Assembly (NCBI RefSeq): GCF_026151205.1
Contig: NC_087072.1
Location: 10,578,169-10,642,168, forward strand
From: Bolinopsis microptera
Lineage: Eukaryota > Ctenophora > Tentaculata > Lobata > Bolinopsidae
Reading direction: 5' to 3'
DNA: 64,000 nucleotides
Below are positions 1-60,600 of this stretch, one piece after another. The notes under the pieces are model-generated. The model worked only from the letters and a program-made list of their open reading frames with translations, searched no databases and had not been told where the DNA came from. A program made the translations under genes and the position numbers. Each line of letters begins with the position of its first letter. Position 1 is the first letter of the stretch.

Positions 1-1125
1 TCAAGTGAAAATCGGTTTTTCTGAATTTTTTCCAAAAATAAGCATTTTGGGCTTTCATGACCTTCATAGTACTAATATAAACATGTGTATTGCGGTCATT
101 TTAAACTCAAATTTGAGTCTCTAAAACCTTCAGAAGCTGAGATACATATTTCCCATATACGCACCTGATATGAAATATGGGCTTGGCTCCACAAGGTTGG
201 GACTAGCGACACAAAATTCCCCCCTCGGTGATTTGAGTTACCAATGACCTATTTAACCCGATTCAATAGCAAAAAACTCTATACATCGAAGCGCACACTC
301 AACACCTCCCTGCTACTGGAGTATATGTCGGAGGAATCTTTTTGGCTTCCCTAGGAGGAAGTGATATAATCAGTTTACTTAGCATTGACTTGACAATATT
401 TTGATAGCATAAATCACACAAGTACTGAATTACGTTTGAGTAGGAAAATCTCTACAAAGGACAAGACAGAATGGCCACTTCTTTAAGCTCATTCGCTTGT
501 GCCGCTCATTCGCTTGTGTGTATGCATTCACTAGCATTGTTAGAATTGTTAGAATGTGGTATTTAATGACCTTAGGTTCGAGACCTATTGTTCTAAATTT
601 CCCTCTCAAGCGATTTGGACACCAAATCTGGAGTCTCTTGTAATGTCACTTGGAAAATCTATATTCATAAGACAGTCTGCGCTACTAAAAAAGTTCAGGC
701 CACCATGGGGTATAAGTGACGTTTAACATGCTATTTCAAAGGCTACAGACATTGGGATCATGTGAACCCTCTCTGTACCGAGTGTTTTCTATAGTCTTAT
801 AGATTAACTTATACCGTGAACTTTAAAGGTCCAGTAATATAAAGAGAGGTTTGACTGTTTTGTGTGACAGTTACCGCGTCTTCTATATCACAGTTTCTAC
901 CTGATCAGTTATGGATAAAATTAGCCGTTTATCTGCATATCATAGTAGATGGCTAAAATTCAGACTGGAAAAATTTCCGTTTTGTGTTATATGTTATCCC
1001 TTTTCTTTAATGTTTTAAATAAAAAGGGATCAAATGAACATTTTCAAATCTTACAATCTATAAACAGATTTAATGATTAAGACAAGACCCTCAAATTTAA
1101 AAGCCATTTCTCCTCATTGTCCTTC
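1..1125. other. Intergenic region, no gene recognised
   Basis: I see no convincing exon here. Part of it (about 361-710) is a diverged relative of the DNA at about 3541-4025 on the other side of the GPCR gene. Both share the blocks 'ctacaaagg', 'gcattgtt', a run reading roughly 'tatattcaga...acgctac', and later 'gccaccatggg'. ATTAAA-type signals for the minus-strand GPCR gene lie near 1006 and 1068. Confidence 0.5.
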
Positions 1126-1950
1126 TCATTGAGGCCTGGTTACATCAGAAATTGTCACATTCTGTTCTTGTCTATGCTCCATGTTCAACTCTGTGATCCT
1201 ACATGACCCTAGCTCTAGGATTGTTCTACATATTTTAATCAAATATTTTCTCATTTCTGCGTTTCTGATGAAGTACACAATTGGGTTACTGGCTGAATTG
1301 AGTGGAAGTAAAATGTACAAACATGTCATTGCAAATGCCCCTGGAACACACTTGTTACCGCTGTTTTGAATCTTATCTCCGCAATTGAAAAGGAGTCTTC
1401 CGTAGATAACCAAGAATCCAACGTTGAAGAAACAAAACAGCATCGATAGTATTCCCATTGTGATAGTCGCATCCCTTTTCCAAGAAACCATCTGTGATGA
1501 AGCAAGCTTTGCGATGCAAAGGCCGTTGGAAAAAATAACAACGACAAACATGACGATTAAGATAATAAAATTAGCAATTCTAGTAATATTGGTCATTGTT
1601 ACAAAAAATATCAAAGTTTGCAAAATAATAGAAACCGAACAGAAACATATTGATGCTACAATTATGATGTTGTTGTTCAGTTGATGATGTGGCCAGATGA
1701 TGCTTATTGATCGTATCATCGAAAGTAGGCATGTTATGAAACCTGTACACCCAACCAAAAACATGAAAACACTCATAATCACTTCACGAATTTCTTTATT
1801 TGTTTTTCCCTCACTAAGGTAATCAAGCAGCAGCCATCCCATTAGAGAGATACACACAAGAATATCAAAAGAGTTCAGAAAAATGAATAGTCGCTTGTTG
1901 AGGGTCTCCGTCGTGTTTATTCTATCGTTGGACCTTCTTTGAGTAACGTA

Positions 1951-1960
1951 GTAAGACAGA
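1951..1960. repeat. Target-site duplication, left copy
   Basis: The 10-bp sequence gtaagacaga is repeated exactly at 3411-3420, directly flanking the LINE. It codes for part of TM1 of the GPCR on the minus strand. Confidence 0.9.
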
Positions 1961-3410
1961 ATCAGCACATTTACACCAACATGATAAGTGTTGCACTACA
2001 AGAACACCGCATTAAGAAGAACACCGCATTAAGAAGTCTACTTGCCACTGGTAAAGCCCCGGAAGAACTGCTTGTCACCGCGATTCTCCCTATACCGAAA
2101 GGTGCTAAAAGGTTCTGTCCTGAAAACAGCAGAGGCATATCCATCCTTCCTGTTGCCACCAAGATCTACAACAGGCTGCTTCTCAATCGTATCAGAACTC
2201 ATATTGAACCTCGCTTACGGTACAACCAGAATGGTTTCCGTCCTGGAAGGGGCACTCGTGAACAGATCTTGGCCCTTAGGCGAATAATTGAAGAAGTCAT
2301 CAACTTCCAGCTCCCCTGCGTCATCTCCTTCATTGATTTCTCTAAGGCGTTTGATTGCATCTTTAGATCTCATCTTCCTAACATTCTGGCGTCCTATGGC
2401 TTCCCTAAGATAATAATCAAAGCCATTATGTCCCTTTACATCAACACCAAAGCCAAGATCATGACCCCTGAAGGTACAACTCTTGAATTCCTGACCAACC
2501 TTGGAATTCTCCAGGGCGATGTTCTTGCTCCGCTTATCTTCATTATCGTCCTGGACTTCATTCTTAGACTGGCAATAGGTCCACACGATGGGCTTAAAGT
2601 AGGTTGTGATTACATAGCAGATTTGGACTTCGCCGATGACTTAGCTACAATCACACCCAGCTTCAGCGATAACAGCCGCCTCTGTCAAAGTATCTCTGAC
2701 ATTGCAGCCCGGTATGGTTTACTCATCAACATCGAGAAGACAAAATACATGTCCTACAACCTACCACGGCCTGTTAACTCGGATGATAGGGTCTTCATTA
2801 ACAGCAACCCTCTCGAAGAAGTCCACGACTTTAAATATCTAGGATCCTACATCGCTTCAACCAGCAAAGACATCAATGTCAGGAAAGGCCTTGCATGGAA
2901 AGCACTTGAAAGTCTAGATGTTTTCTGGAAATCTGGCATGTCTAGAAAGATCAAGACTAAAATTTTCAGAACTGCAGTCGAGCCTGTTCTTTTATATGGC
3001 GCAGAAACATGGACTTTGAAGAAAGCTGACACTAAAGCACTAGACGGTGTTTACACACGAATGCTACGAAGGGTCTTTGGTATCTCATGGAAATCCCACA
3101 CACCTAACTCCGTCCTCTACGGAAATATCCCATCGGTGACTGATACCATCAAAACACGAAGACTTCGTTTTGCAGGGCATGTCTACCGTCTACAGGACCA
3201 ACCTGCTCAGCAACTCCTTTTCTGGCAACCATCTTACGGCAAAAGGTATCGAGGACGACCACACAAGACCTTTCCGGACGTCCTTCAAGAAGATACTGGT
3301 TTAGAGCCCCACATGATACGTCTGCTCATGAGTGATAGAGATAAATGGAGACATGCGTTGACACGAAACTCGTTCCAGATTTCATCTGGACCGACCTAGG
3401 CAGGCAGGCA
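1961..3410 (+). mobile_element. 5'-truncated non-LTR retrotransposon (LINE), reverse transcriptase half
   Basis: The element encodes a reverse transcriptase in one open frame ending with a stop at 3399. Visible RT motifs are the fingers region (PENSRGISILPVATKIYNR), the Asp of the palm block (FIDFSKAFDC), the GILQGDVLAPLIF block and the catalytic FADD (DLDFADDLA). The C-terminal part has the RRLRFAGH and RGRP residues common in LINE C-termini. The apurinic endonuclease domain and ORF1 are missing, so the copy is 5'-truncated, as usual for target-primed reverse transcription. The 3' end is a short GGCA repeat rather than poly(A). Direct repeats gtaagacaga flank it at 1951-1960 and 3411-3420. 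The open frame and perfect repeats suggest a recent insertion. I cannot fix the clade. Confidence 0.9.
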
Positions 3411-3420
3411 GTAAGACAGA
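3411..3420. repeat. Target-site duplication, right copy
   Basis: Exact copy of gtaagacaga at 1951-1960. It follows the (ggca) tail of the LINE. Confidence 0.9.
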
Positions 3421-3509
3421 GAGAGTAGATTGGTAATTATTCCAACAACAGTCACCAAAGCACTCGGAACTACGAAAGCTAAAGGGGTCATGTTCGTTTT
3501 CTTCTCCAT

Positions 3510-4576
3510 TCTGTTTCCCTATTCGGTGATATATTTTGTCTTAGCTTGGAATGAGCGATAAAATCAGAAAATATCATAATATCAGGTATTATTGTTACTT
3601 TATAAATATTTGATTACTACTGATCGCACATTTACGGAGGAGCAAAATACCTACAAAGGGCAAGGTGTAACTGTAAGAGGCCCAAACTGACAGCATTTTG
3701 AAGCTGAATATCTTATGTGCATGCATTATGCATTAACTACATTGTAGCATTGTTCTTTGTAATGTGTCATCAAGACTGGCCCGAGTAATGATATGTTACA
3801 CTGCCTGCTCAACTCTGGAATCTTTTGAAATTCCGCTTCGAAAATGTATATTCAGAAACAATTTACGCTACGAAAGGGTGATTAAAGCATTCTACAGTTC
3901 CGTATTCCTTTTATACAATTACATAACGCAGCAAAAGTGAAAGCTTTCTCCACTGACATAAAATGGTTAAACAGCTGTGAAAATTATACACTCAGTACAG
4001 TAGCGAAAACTTAGCCACCATGGGATCAACTAGATGAACAAGATGATATTAGTTCAAATAATTATGGCCGAGGTTTTATTGTTATAAACAAACGAGCTCG
4101 TGAGTTTGATTAGAAAAAGTAGGAAAATCATACTCAGAGTTGTACGGGTTAGGCTGGCTCCTTACTTAAAACCAGTTAAAGTTACTAATTACTATATTGT
4201 TAACCCAGCGTCATGATGATCCAGAGATACCAGTAAATAACTCGTAGTCACGTGACGCAGACCTGACTAACGGGGCCGGGAAAGGATGATTAGTGACATA
4301 ACAGTCAGATCATATGACAAATATATGTAACACTATAGTTTGATCTGGTGACAATATTTTGTTGAGTAGACTGAGAAGGATGTAAACTGAATCACAAAAA
4401 CACCCTGATTTAGGGATTAAACAAATTCCCAAACTTCCTCCCGTATAATTAATTTTTTGAGATAATTTGATGTAAATTCAGTTTAGTGAATCATCTCAAG
4501 AGTGTGACTAGCAAAAATAAGAGCACTTATACAAATACTATTCTTGTTTTATCGATTATGAAAATTAAAATTTCAG
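3510..4576. other. Upstream region of the GPCR / intron or 5' flank of the RIM-BP gene
   Basis: No exon is recognised. About 3541-4025 resembles 361-710. The first RIM-BP exon I can identify begins at 4577 in mid-protein with phase 0, so earlier exons must lie in this stretch unrecognised or beyond the left edge. In the latter case the GPCR would be nested in a RIM-BP intron. Confidence 0.4.
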
Positions 4577-52084
<47,508 letters not shown>

Positions 52085-53688
52085 GAGTCAAGTCAGTACC
52101 GGACGTAGATCGAGGCTCGATCAATATAAAAACTGATAGAATTACCTTACCTTTCAGTCTTTTCATTTTTCTAACCTTTTACTTCTTTGTTACCTGTGGA
52201 GTGACTTTTTAACCACACATGTATAGCCCGCTAAATTTACTCCGCGTATTACGAGACAAATTGGGAATACTTCTGAGTGTAAATGTGTACCAATTATCTG
52301 TTTCTTGACATATTTACTATATAGGGTTAGGAAATTGAATGAGATAAAGAAATAGTCATTCGTAAGAGATATGCAAATGTATGGCTTCGGAGATATGCAT
52401 GAAACCTAGAAACTATTTTATCTAGACCTAAATTCAAGGATCACAATTGAGATAGGATGTTTTATCTAGATTACATAGGAAAATTTCTGAAAATTTGCGA
52501 TCGGTAGATCCATGTATTAAGTATTTAGATGTTTTTGATTTCGTTTGTTTTTGGAGATAGATTTTACATTGCATCAAAACAGTTTAGCTTCCAAATCACA
52601 AATTAACAATTTTTAGATGTTTATAGAATCTATCTTCATATTAAGTCAGAGTGTTTACAGTTTTAATTTTACGGGAATTTATATTTGATTTGTGTACAGT
52701 CTTTGTGAAACTTTTTCATTTCGTGTTTTAACTTTGTGAATGTCGTCGATTTGAATTTTAATCTTGATCTTGTTGAATATTTTTTATTTGTGGATTACCT
52801 ACCAAACGTTTTGAGTCACGTCAAGCATGTTCAACCTCGAGTTTATTATATTACTCATGAATAAAGTAAAAAGTTGTAAAGCGTAATCGTATTTAAAATC
52901 ATGCACTGAATAAAGTAAATTCTTTAATGTATTTAATCATCATTATTCATTTCATCTTTGAAAATCATCTTGTGTTAAACGTATTTATTTTTGTGAAATT
53001 AATGAACAATTTAAGTTTGAATTGTTGCCACTTTTGATTGAGAAGAAAGAGATTGTGCTTAGTGCTATGTCTTTAAGTTTTAAAATATTATCGTATTTGA
53101 ATTCAATATTATATCAAATATTTATTACTAATAGATGATAGAAATGCTTACATTTACAATCTAAACAGATGTTTCATTTCTTAACCACAAAATATAATTA
53201 ACTTAGTTTAACTCGTGACTCGCCCTTTTTATCTCCAACACTGGACACGTATGTGACATTTTTGCCTCCCCAGTCCTCGTGTCCCTCGCTATAGTTGAGT
53301 CCTTACTCCTTTCTTCCTTTGTCCTTCACTAGGGTACGAACAGACTGCGACAACTCTGCCTATGACTACGTGACAAGATGAGACTTTTCTCACGTCCGCT
53401 GAACACAGTACGTGCCTCTTTTTGTAAGAGATGTCATAGACTGAGTTTTCATAGCCTGTTCGTACCATAACTCTCACTCAAAATAATCACTCTACTTCTG
53501 CTCTCGCATATTATCTGGTCCTACGCTCTATTTCTTCAATATCCATCGTTCCACCACTTCCCCCCTCCTCTCTTTCTTAATAATCCTGACACTCCACCAC
53601 TCGCCCCTTCAATCAATAAGTATAATTTCGTGCTCATTGATCACGTATGTAACTTTAAGTTCGAGCTAAGAGCGAGGTGTTAAGGGTC
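52085..53688. other. Convergent intergenic / 3' UTR region
   Basis: Contains the RIM-BP 3' UTR and the downstream side of the sushi-type gene, with a minus-strand AATAAA at about 53121-53126. No further gene was recognised. Confidence 0.55.
52860..52914 (+). terminator. Poly(A) signals of the RIM-BP gene
   Basis: AATAAA at 52860-52865 and again at 52909-52914, about 780-830 bases after the stop. They imply a long AT-rich 3' UTR. Confidence 0.6.
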
Positions 53689-56385
53689 TTAAAACCCAAG
53701 AAACAGTAGTAGCTGAAGAATAAGCAGGGCGATGAAAGAGAAAACTATCTGGGCTATTACGGCACCGCTAGAACCTTCGTAAGCGCACTTAGGTAACGAG
53801 TAACTCCAAACGTTGGTACCTAGAAATTTGAAAAAGGTACTGGTTTAATTTTGAAAGCAAATATGTGTAATTTAATCTATCATCACCTGTGGACAAAAAT
53901 AAGTTTCAAATGATTAGCTTGTACTCTTGAAGATTTGTTCTTACCAGTGCAGGTTACGGTTGAGTACCCAAACATGGTATAACTATCGTCACAGTTAAAC
54001 TTTACAATATCTCCAGCCTTAAAAGGTGGTTGGCCCTTGGAGCCTGTCCTAGAGGTCGGGGTAAAGCCTTTGTTCACCTCAAACCTGATATCAGAGCAAC
54101 CAGCTGAAAAGGGGTCCGCGTTATTCGTTATAGAAGTTGTAACTCGTAGTTCTAAAGGTCATATTGGAATCAATCAAACGATTTTCATTTCTAATTTCTA
54201 ATTCTCACGTAAACAAGCGATAAGTTGGTCAGGACTAGCATCCCACCCTACAAGGTGACTACAGGATATAGTTGCTTTTCCTCCGTCTCCTACAGCCTGA
54301 GCGTACCCAACGTTACACTTCACTGACACCTGTCAGAGTAAATTCATTTTGAGGTTTTTACCAATATTGGTGCTCTTTGATATTTTCATTATCGTAATTT
54401 GAATGATGATTCATGACATATTCAAAATTTTATACTTTATGACTGTAAGGTAAATGGCAGTGCTGCAGAAAAACGCATTTCGGTTTTACTGAAAAATGGA
54501 TCTTTAAGTATAACACTATTCGTTTTCTGCAATCATGATACCTTTTAATTATACGTTCAACCCACCGCGATGTTAGAATGGCGAACTGGCGCAGAGTTGA
54601 GTTCTTGGGTGGCAGTTTGTGGCGGGTACAGAGCAACTCTATCTGTTTCCAATAACCTACTGCATCCAGCTGAACAGTGAACAGTTCATGTATCTCCTTT
54701 GTACTCTCAGTGAGACTTATACACATGTCCGCATCCAGATTCAAAAAGAATTCTAGATATTTAATTTAAGACTTAATTATAAAAAAGGTGCTGTGATTGA
54801 TACGGTCAAGAAACAGTTTACAGTGATAATGGAATGGACTAGAAGTAGAGGTGACACTAACGTCTACAGTAGAAGTCGTAGTACTTGTCATTCTCATCCT
54901 TAAATACATCAGGATACACACTGCCAGTATCACAGGTAGCTGTGATAGCCCCCCACGTGTCCAGGTAGGCCAGGTCAACTCCTTGAAAGAAACCAGCAAG
55001 TAATACGTATTTATCTCTTTCACTATCAGGAACATTCCAACAGCCACATTGTTACACGAGCATAACCAGCCAATTACAGGAAGCCGAAGGATTCAATTAT
55101 ATTTATACATTAGGCCAGTGACACTTATTAAGCCTAAAGTAGTGTGTACCACTACCATACTTTCTTCGCCCGAGACTTCGCTACAATGAGCAGCTCCTTA
55201 TTTAACCCTCACACCAGGTTTCTCGAGCATTCGGCTAAGCGAACCGGGGGCTACATATATCGTCAACGACGCCTACCCCACACAAATTATTATTCTTTGT
55301 TCTTTTCAATTTCAACGGCGCTTGGATTTGAGTAATTTGACTATTGACTTTTTTTATTATTTATTATGTTTACCTTAGTTCCCAAAAATTTATCTGCCAA
55401 GAAAACTTTGGGCTCATGAATTAATTTAAGTATCAAAAATTTGTATTTATTTGCAATACAATTTGGGCGACGGAAAATTTGGGCATTAATTTTCAAAAGA
55501 CGCAGTAACTTTGACGAATGATACTCCATACATTACTCGTTTAAATGATACTCGTCTACATTTTTTCGAAGCAGCCTTCTTTTCCATTTTTGAAATATGG
55601 CCCCTGGCGAAGCTTTGCTATTTGCAAAATATATAAAATTTGCTTAAAATTAAATATATAAAATGTATATAATTATAAAATATAGTGCGCACTCAGCACT
55701 GGGTCAGTCCATTAACATTAACAATGGAAAATCATTTAGTTCTCTAAAAACATCCTTCGTCGCACAAATTTTTCGGGAAAAACATGCTTGACTAATATCA
55801 TTTTATAAATATAATCAATAATAATAATATGCAAAACATCGATCGACATAAATTTTACAGTTTATCATTATACTTTAAAAGGATTGCATTTCAATGAAGT
55901 TATAATTATTTCTAATGCGAGCAGGTGACTGACCTGGAGTACTTCTAATTCGGTTAGTGAAGGTGTAAGCTTCTTGAGCGCACATGATCTCTATCACGCT
56001 TTGGCTTTGTAATCGTGTCGGTGCTTTTGGATTCGTGTTCGGGTTCCAGGTAGACTTTAGGAACTGGTTAATTTTAGTTGTGTTTGATACATGATAGGAT
56101 CTAAAGATTAATATGTAAATGATTTCCACTTTTTAGCAAAATTGTATAGGTGTGAGGCTATAATATATAATAGGCCATACCAATCTTTGAAATCGTTCAA
56201 AAGCTCAACCAGAACTCATGTCTTAAAACAGAAACGACTGATAGCGATGCAGCTTAGAGTTAGTACACAGTACAAAAATAACTTACCTTAACATTTCTAG
56301 CTTCAAGTTTCTGTTTATCAAGAGAACATGACGGCAAAACGGCTCGAGGGTTTTGCATAATTAACAAAACAAACAGGTACAACAT
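53689..56385 (-). CDS. Secreted sushi/CCP-like protein, probably GPI-anchored, 316 aa
   Basis: Exons: 56385-56287, 56063-55934, 54981-54862, 54752-54562, 54329-54209, 54103-53945, 53819-53689; phases agree and the total is 317 codons. Exon 1 encodes a signal peptide (MLYLFVLLIMQ) and the first Cys. Cysteine spacing and motifs suggest about three sushi-like domains. The last is clear: PGCSDIRFEVNKG, then FKAGDIVKFNCDDSY, STVTCTG, VWSYSLPKC. The C-terminus is small residues (EGSSGA) followed by about 20 hydrophobic residues and no basic tail, as in GPI signals; a single TM anchor is possible. The 54562/54329 junction is ambiguous, since a donor at 54555 with an acceptor 7 bases further in also keeps frame. 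Sushi proteins act in adhesion, complement-like immunity or receptor clustering; the role here is unknown. Confidence 0.72.
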
Positions 56386-57664
56386 GGTAAATACAGCCTA
56401 CTTCCTAATGTACCTCAATACACCCAACTTTAACTTTAGGGGTCTAACACCGGTCATGGAATGAAAGGATATACTAAGCAGTTACAGTACATTGTCTTAA
56501 TGTTGCCTAGTCCCATTTTTCCTTTTTTATTGCAGACCACAGATCAGAAAAGCTACCAACTCATTTAAAATTAAGTTTTATATTTCATATTTCTGCGTCT
56601 TTCCCTAAAATTTGCTAAACTTATAGTATTCCAATTTTTTAAACTTAAAATAAAAAACATTAACAAAAAATTGCCTTGAGACGTGCGTCTTTCATCATAG
56701 TTTAACGAAAGACGCACGTATAAAAATCAAACCGTTGCCAGCTTACCAGTTACCCCATTTAAAATCAAACCAAAATATGAGAAGAACTTTGTTTTAGCTT
56801 CCCACAGTGAACAAATAAAACAGTCAATTGGTAGGTGGTAATAAGTTTATCAAATCAGACATTATCAATAACTAATATCATGTTGACATTGTTAATACAG
56901 TGTAACTAGGCTGCACTACTTCTAATTTTCTAGTTAATTAACTAATAAACTAATTAACTAATTAGCTTAATAAAAGTTTGGTGAGTGTGATCTTCAAACA
57001 TTGTCACAGCCACCTCATGTTATGTCAGAACGTTGCGCGGAGTTCCGGGTCACAATTATTTATAAAAATCATAAGAGATGATCTTTAAGTTTAAAAGACT
57101 AAGTTCTAAAATTATGTACTGAGTTAATGTCACAGGAACAGGTTCATCTTAAAATATAATTGCTGTCGGCGTCAGTGAACATAATCTATCAAAAATATAA
57201 AATAACGTATCAAAATGTCTTAAATAAAAACCTACTTTAGTTCTGCATACTCAAATGAAGATGAGTTTTAAGGTTTTAGTTTCGAGTTCTTTCTCAGGTT
57301 ATAAAGTTTACACAATGAACAAAGTTTTCAAGCGAACGAAAATACAAGCTTGAAAAACGTAAATTGAAACATCGCACATATTTTATTTACAATCCACTAG
57401 TCTTAAGAATGGTTCAGCAGTTAAAAACATATGAACGTCGTATAAAATTAATTAAAAATCATGTTAAGTTTAAATATAACAGGGTCGCTATATAACAAAT
57501 TCAGTAAGTCAGTGTCATGACTAATTATAATTGTCCTACACAGTCTCGGGTCAATAATTCCAGAACAGTTCATTTTTCAAAAACAGTTCAACAGCGATCA
57601 TCAATCCTAAATGAAGGTGGTTCTATTCAACAAATAAAGATCAGGCATGCCCTGATCGTTTTCT
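56386..57664. other. Intergenic region between two minus-strand genes
   Basis: AT-rich. Holds the 3' UTR of the EGF/LamG gene, with a minus-strand AATAAA at 57382-57387, about 280 bases after its stop. No ORF of note. A short inverted pair 'gacgtgcgtctttc / gaaagacgcacg' lies at 56,680-56,718. Confidence 0.55.
57382..57387 (-). terminator. Poly(A) signal of the EGF/LamG gene
   Basis: AATAAA on the minus strand downstream of the stop at 57665. Confidence 0.5.
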
Positions 57665-60600
57665 CTATTTTAGTCGGTATTTGAGCTTGTAGATGCTATT
57701 CTCGGGGACGTTATCCTCGCAATAGTGAATGTTGGAGGAGGCCACAGTATCGGACATGGTCAAGGGTTCGTCCCTGACAGACAGACTCTCAACACACCCA
57801 GTTATTCCTGGCTCAGTGGGGGATCCTCCTAAGTAGAGATAAGGTCCCACATTGAGAGTGTTTCTCTGCCCTGGAGATACCACCTCACTTGCCCATCTGT
57901 CCACCATCAGCACGGCGTGGTTGCCTCTCAGAGTGAGGTGAAGGAAATGCCACTTTCCGTCATCAACATATCTGGGACACTCCAAGAATGCAGGACCAGC
58001 TCCCAGCTCGAAGGTCATGTAAAGACGTCCTTTGGAGATACCTATCTCGACATAGTCAGGGTGCTGACTTGACAGTTCTGTGCTGAACAGAAGTCCTGAC
58101 TTGCTTGTTACCTTGAACACGATGGCCAGCATGAGGTCTTCGTTGGTTGAGTTATCAGGGTTGAGGAACTTGAGGAAACTGTTGCCGTTAAAACGGGGCG
58201 TCTGTCTGTTCCACTGCACATCGCATTTATCTCCCACAAAGTTGTGTCCACAGATACAAGAGAAGTAACGTGGTCCGTCAGAAACGCAATTGTTGTAGTC
58301 GTTAACTGAGTTCTGGCAAGCATTATCGTAACATCCCTCCATAGCACACTCAACCACATTATTCTGCTCAGCGTACTCAGGTTCCACTCCATCCACTGTC
58401 ACCTCGGTGAAGCACCCTCTAAAGTTGTTCGAGAATTTCGCAGAACCACCAAGGTAAAGCTTAGCTAGTTTCCTATCTCCTTCGTATATTGTCATCATCT
58501 CTTCTCCTGTTCCTAGCTCCACAGACACAGCATTTTCGTTTGCGTCAAAAGTCATGGTTAAGTCCAACCAAGCTCCGTCGTAACCTTTAATGTAGATAGT
58601 CTCCTGAGCCATACCGGTCAGTTTGATACTGGTTGAGTCGATAACCAGACTTACTATATCTCTACCCTTCTTGTCGTAACCAACAAAGACGGCTCCAGTC
58701 CCCTGAGCTGCCAGGGATAAGATGTAGGAATGTTTGTCAGTTTCCTGGAGTAACAGGTAACCGTCCCTGTTGAAGCTGGGGTTGCGTGACGGTCTGTCTT
58801 TCTCACAGTACTGGCCAGATCGACCCAAGGGACAGTCACAGTGTCCGATCTCGTTACACTGACCACCCTCTCCACACTTACCAAGATGTCCTACTATGCA
58901 AGTGTTACCACCTTCACAGTACTCAATACCCTCGAATTCAACTCCGTTAGATCCCAGGTCTTGACCAAGGTCGTAGAAGCATCCCACAAAACTGTTTGTC
59001 TTCGTAGAGTCTCCGATGTAGAACTGATGTCGTTTACGGAGAATGGTCTTCAGTTGTGTCGTTTTCAAAGTCATGACATCCGATTCAGAGTTGACAGTGA
59101 GTGTGATTGCTTTAGAGTTTGCTTTAATGTGAACCTTGTTCCATTCCTCGTGATCTAAACTTGCCGATGATATTTTGGTGTAAACCTTCCCGTCAAGGTT
59201 AGCCGTGAAGACCATGGTGTTAGCTTCTGTGGACATAGCATTGAGGTAGAAGTTATCGTACGCGAGGTGGAAGACAAATCCTGACCTTTCAGGTCGGAAT
59301 CGGAATTCGAAACCTTTAGCGATATCAACAATTGATGTTTCAAACGCAACGAACGATTGAGCCGAAGAGAGATAAGGTACGACAATCTTGGTGGCACAGT
59401 TAGGTCCAGAGAAGGGGTACTTGCACTCACACGCGAACCCGTACTCTGAAACCACACAACTTCCACCGTTTTGACAAGAGTCATCATTACACTCTGTGAC
59501 CCGGATCTCACAGTCATCACCAGTCCATCCCTCCAGGCACCTGCACGTTCTTCCTTCTCCCACCATTCCAACCTCGTAGCACTCTGCTCCGTTTTGACAA
59601 GGATTACCATGACACTCGCCCAGTGTAACCTCACATGTCTCACCAGCATAGAACTCCGGGCACTCGCACTCGAATCCACCGTAGGTGTTGGTACAGTTAG
59701 CACCGTTGTGACAGGGGGTGTTGGCGCACTCGTCCACATCTCGTTCACAGAAATGGCCTGAGAACATGCCCTCACAGTCGCAGGAGTATCCGTTAAGCTC
59801 GTCCACACATCTGGCAAAGTTCTCACAGCGGTTAAACCTGCAGTCGTCAGAGTTTATGCTACAGTTTACCCCCTCGTAGCCCTGGGGGCAGATACAGAAG
59901 TGGTCGATGCCGTAGTTAAAGCAGCTGGCACCGTTTTGACAAGGATCGGGAGAGCACCTGTCTGATTTCTCCTCGCAGAATTCTCCGGTGTACAAGGCGT
60001 CACAAAGACAGGTGAAGGAATCATAGCCATCCATACAAAAACCATTTCCATTACAGGAGTCCTCAGTGCAGTCGTCAATATTGATCTCGCAGTCTTTGCC
60101 TTCAAATCCTGGGTGACAGTGGCAGTTGTAATCTCCAAACACGTTCAAACAGATTCCCTGACCATTAGAGCAAGCTGTCTCTTCAAGACACTCGTCTACA
60201 TCTAGATCACACTGTTCCCCAGTGTACCCTGCATCACAGACACACACGGGAGAACCCTCTTCAATCCCACACTCTCCGTCATTACAGTTGAAAGCATCAC
60301 ACGCTGAACTGGAACAGTCGTGTCCGAAGAACGGTTCAGGACACTCGCAGACAAACATGCCCGCTTTTGTGGAGCAAACTCCGCCGTTCTGGCACGGTTC
60401 ATTCTCACACATGTCCAGGATTATCTCACACTGATCTCCAGAGTAGCCCATAGAACAGAGACAGAAGTACTTCCTGTCATCAAACAGGGAGACACAGGTT
60501 CCCCCGTTCTGGCAGGTATCTTCAGCGCAGTTATCAATAGGTTCCTCACAGTACCTTCCTTGCCATCTCTCCGTACACTCACACTCGAACTCATCATTGG

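Larger units (their letters stand above)
1126..3509 (-). pseudogene. Rhodopsin-like 7TM receptor gene interrupted by a LINE
   Basis: This encodes a class-A-like G-protein-coupled receptor of the plasma membrane. The downstream part (1960-1126) carries TM2 to TM7, including the TM2 aspartate (SFDILVC) and the TM7 NPxxY motif (SNPIVYF). The DRY motif is replaced by MIRS, and the usual FxxCWxP of TM6 is absent. The frame is cut within TM1 by foreign DNA at about 1961-3410. Beyond it, at 3509-3411, the same frame resumes with an ATG, an N-M-T glycosylation site and TM1 with its conserved Asn (GIITNLL). Leaving out the insertion and one copy of the 10-bp duplication joins the two halves in one uninterrupted frame of about 305-310 residues. 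The gene is therefore intact apart from the insertion. The ligand is unknown. It could be a live allele in other individuals, since the duplication is perfect. Confidence 0.85.
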
